From an uncultured bacterium (GTDB taxonomy: Bacteria; Desulfobacterota; Desulfovibrionia; Desulfovibrionales; Desulfovibrionaceae), in the NCBI GenBank assembly GCA_905215675.1, contig CAJMRA010000187.1, forward strand, positions 1 through 5,470: 5,470 bases of DNA, given 5' to 3'. The translations under genes and the position numbers were made by a program. Below are positions 5,451 through 5,470 of the stretch, in pieces. Each line of letters opens with the position of its first letter. Position 1 is the first letter of the stretch. The notes beneath the pieces are model-generated. The model was not told the DNA's origin. It made no database searches and saw only the letters and a list, made by a program, of their open reading frames with translations.

Positions 5451-5470
5451 CTCGTCCGGCGAATGCGGGG

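Overview
The window holds three genes. Two encode core proteins of the flagellar type III export gate, and the third is an unusual two-domain enzyme-like protein lying between them. The sequence is GC-rich with compact, strongly folded intergenic regions. FlhB and FlhA are both full length and clearly of the flagellar (not injectisome) type. Base composition, the style of the FlhB N-terminus and the G/C-block intergenic palindromes suggest a motile Desulfovibrionaceae-like sulfate reducer (Desulfovibrio or a relative). That assignment is inference from memory; nothing here proves the taxon.

Layout: the left half reads leftward. A 483-aa gene (2748 to 1297) is followed after 133 bases by flhB (1163 to 75), and flhB is followed within 12 bases by a 26-bp hairpin that probably ends transcription. 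The right half reads rightward: flhA (3184 to 5304), then three consecutive hairpins, the last a classical intrinsic terminator (5418-5450). The 435-base divergent region between the two transcription units (2749-3183) is rich in structure. It holds a leader hairpin beside the left gene's ribosome binding site, a 13-base operator-like dyad, a ~97-base palindromic element with the same ends as the element at the window start, a good sigma-54 (-24/-12) promoter candidate, and a potential three-way-junction RNA leader just before the flhA ribosome binding site.

FlhA and FlhB together form the membrane gate and substrate-specificity switch of the flagellar export machine. The middle gene joins an SGNH-hydrolase-like domain (with Cys where Ser is usual) to a CitC-type nucleotidyltransferase domain. 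No citrate lyase genes are present, so citrate lyase activation is unlikely. Its place beside flhB and flhA makes a surface or flagellar modification role possible but unproven. The most novel items are this fusion protein, the structured flhA leader with its sigma-54 promoter, and the shared-terminus palindromic elements.
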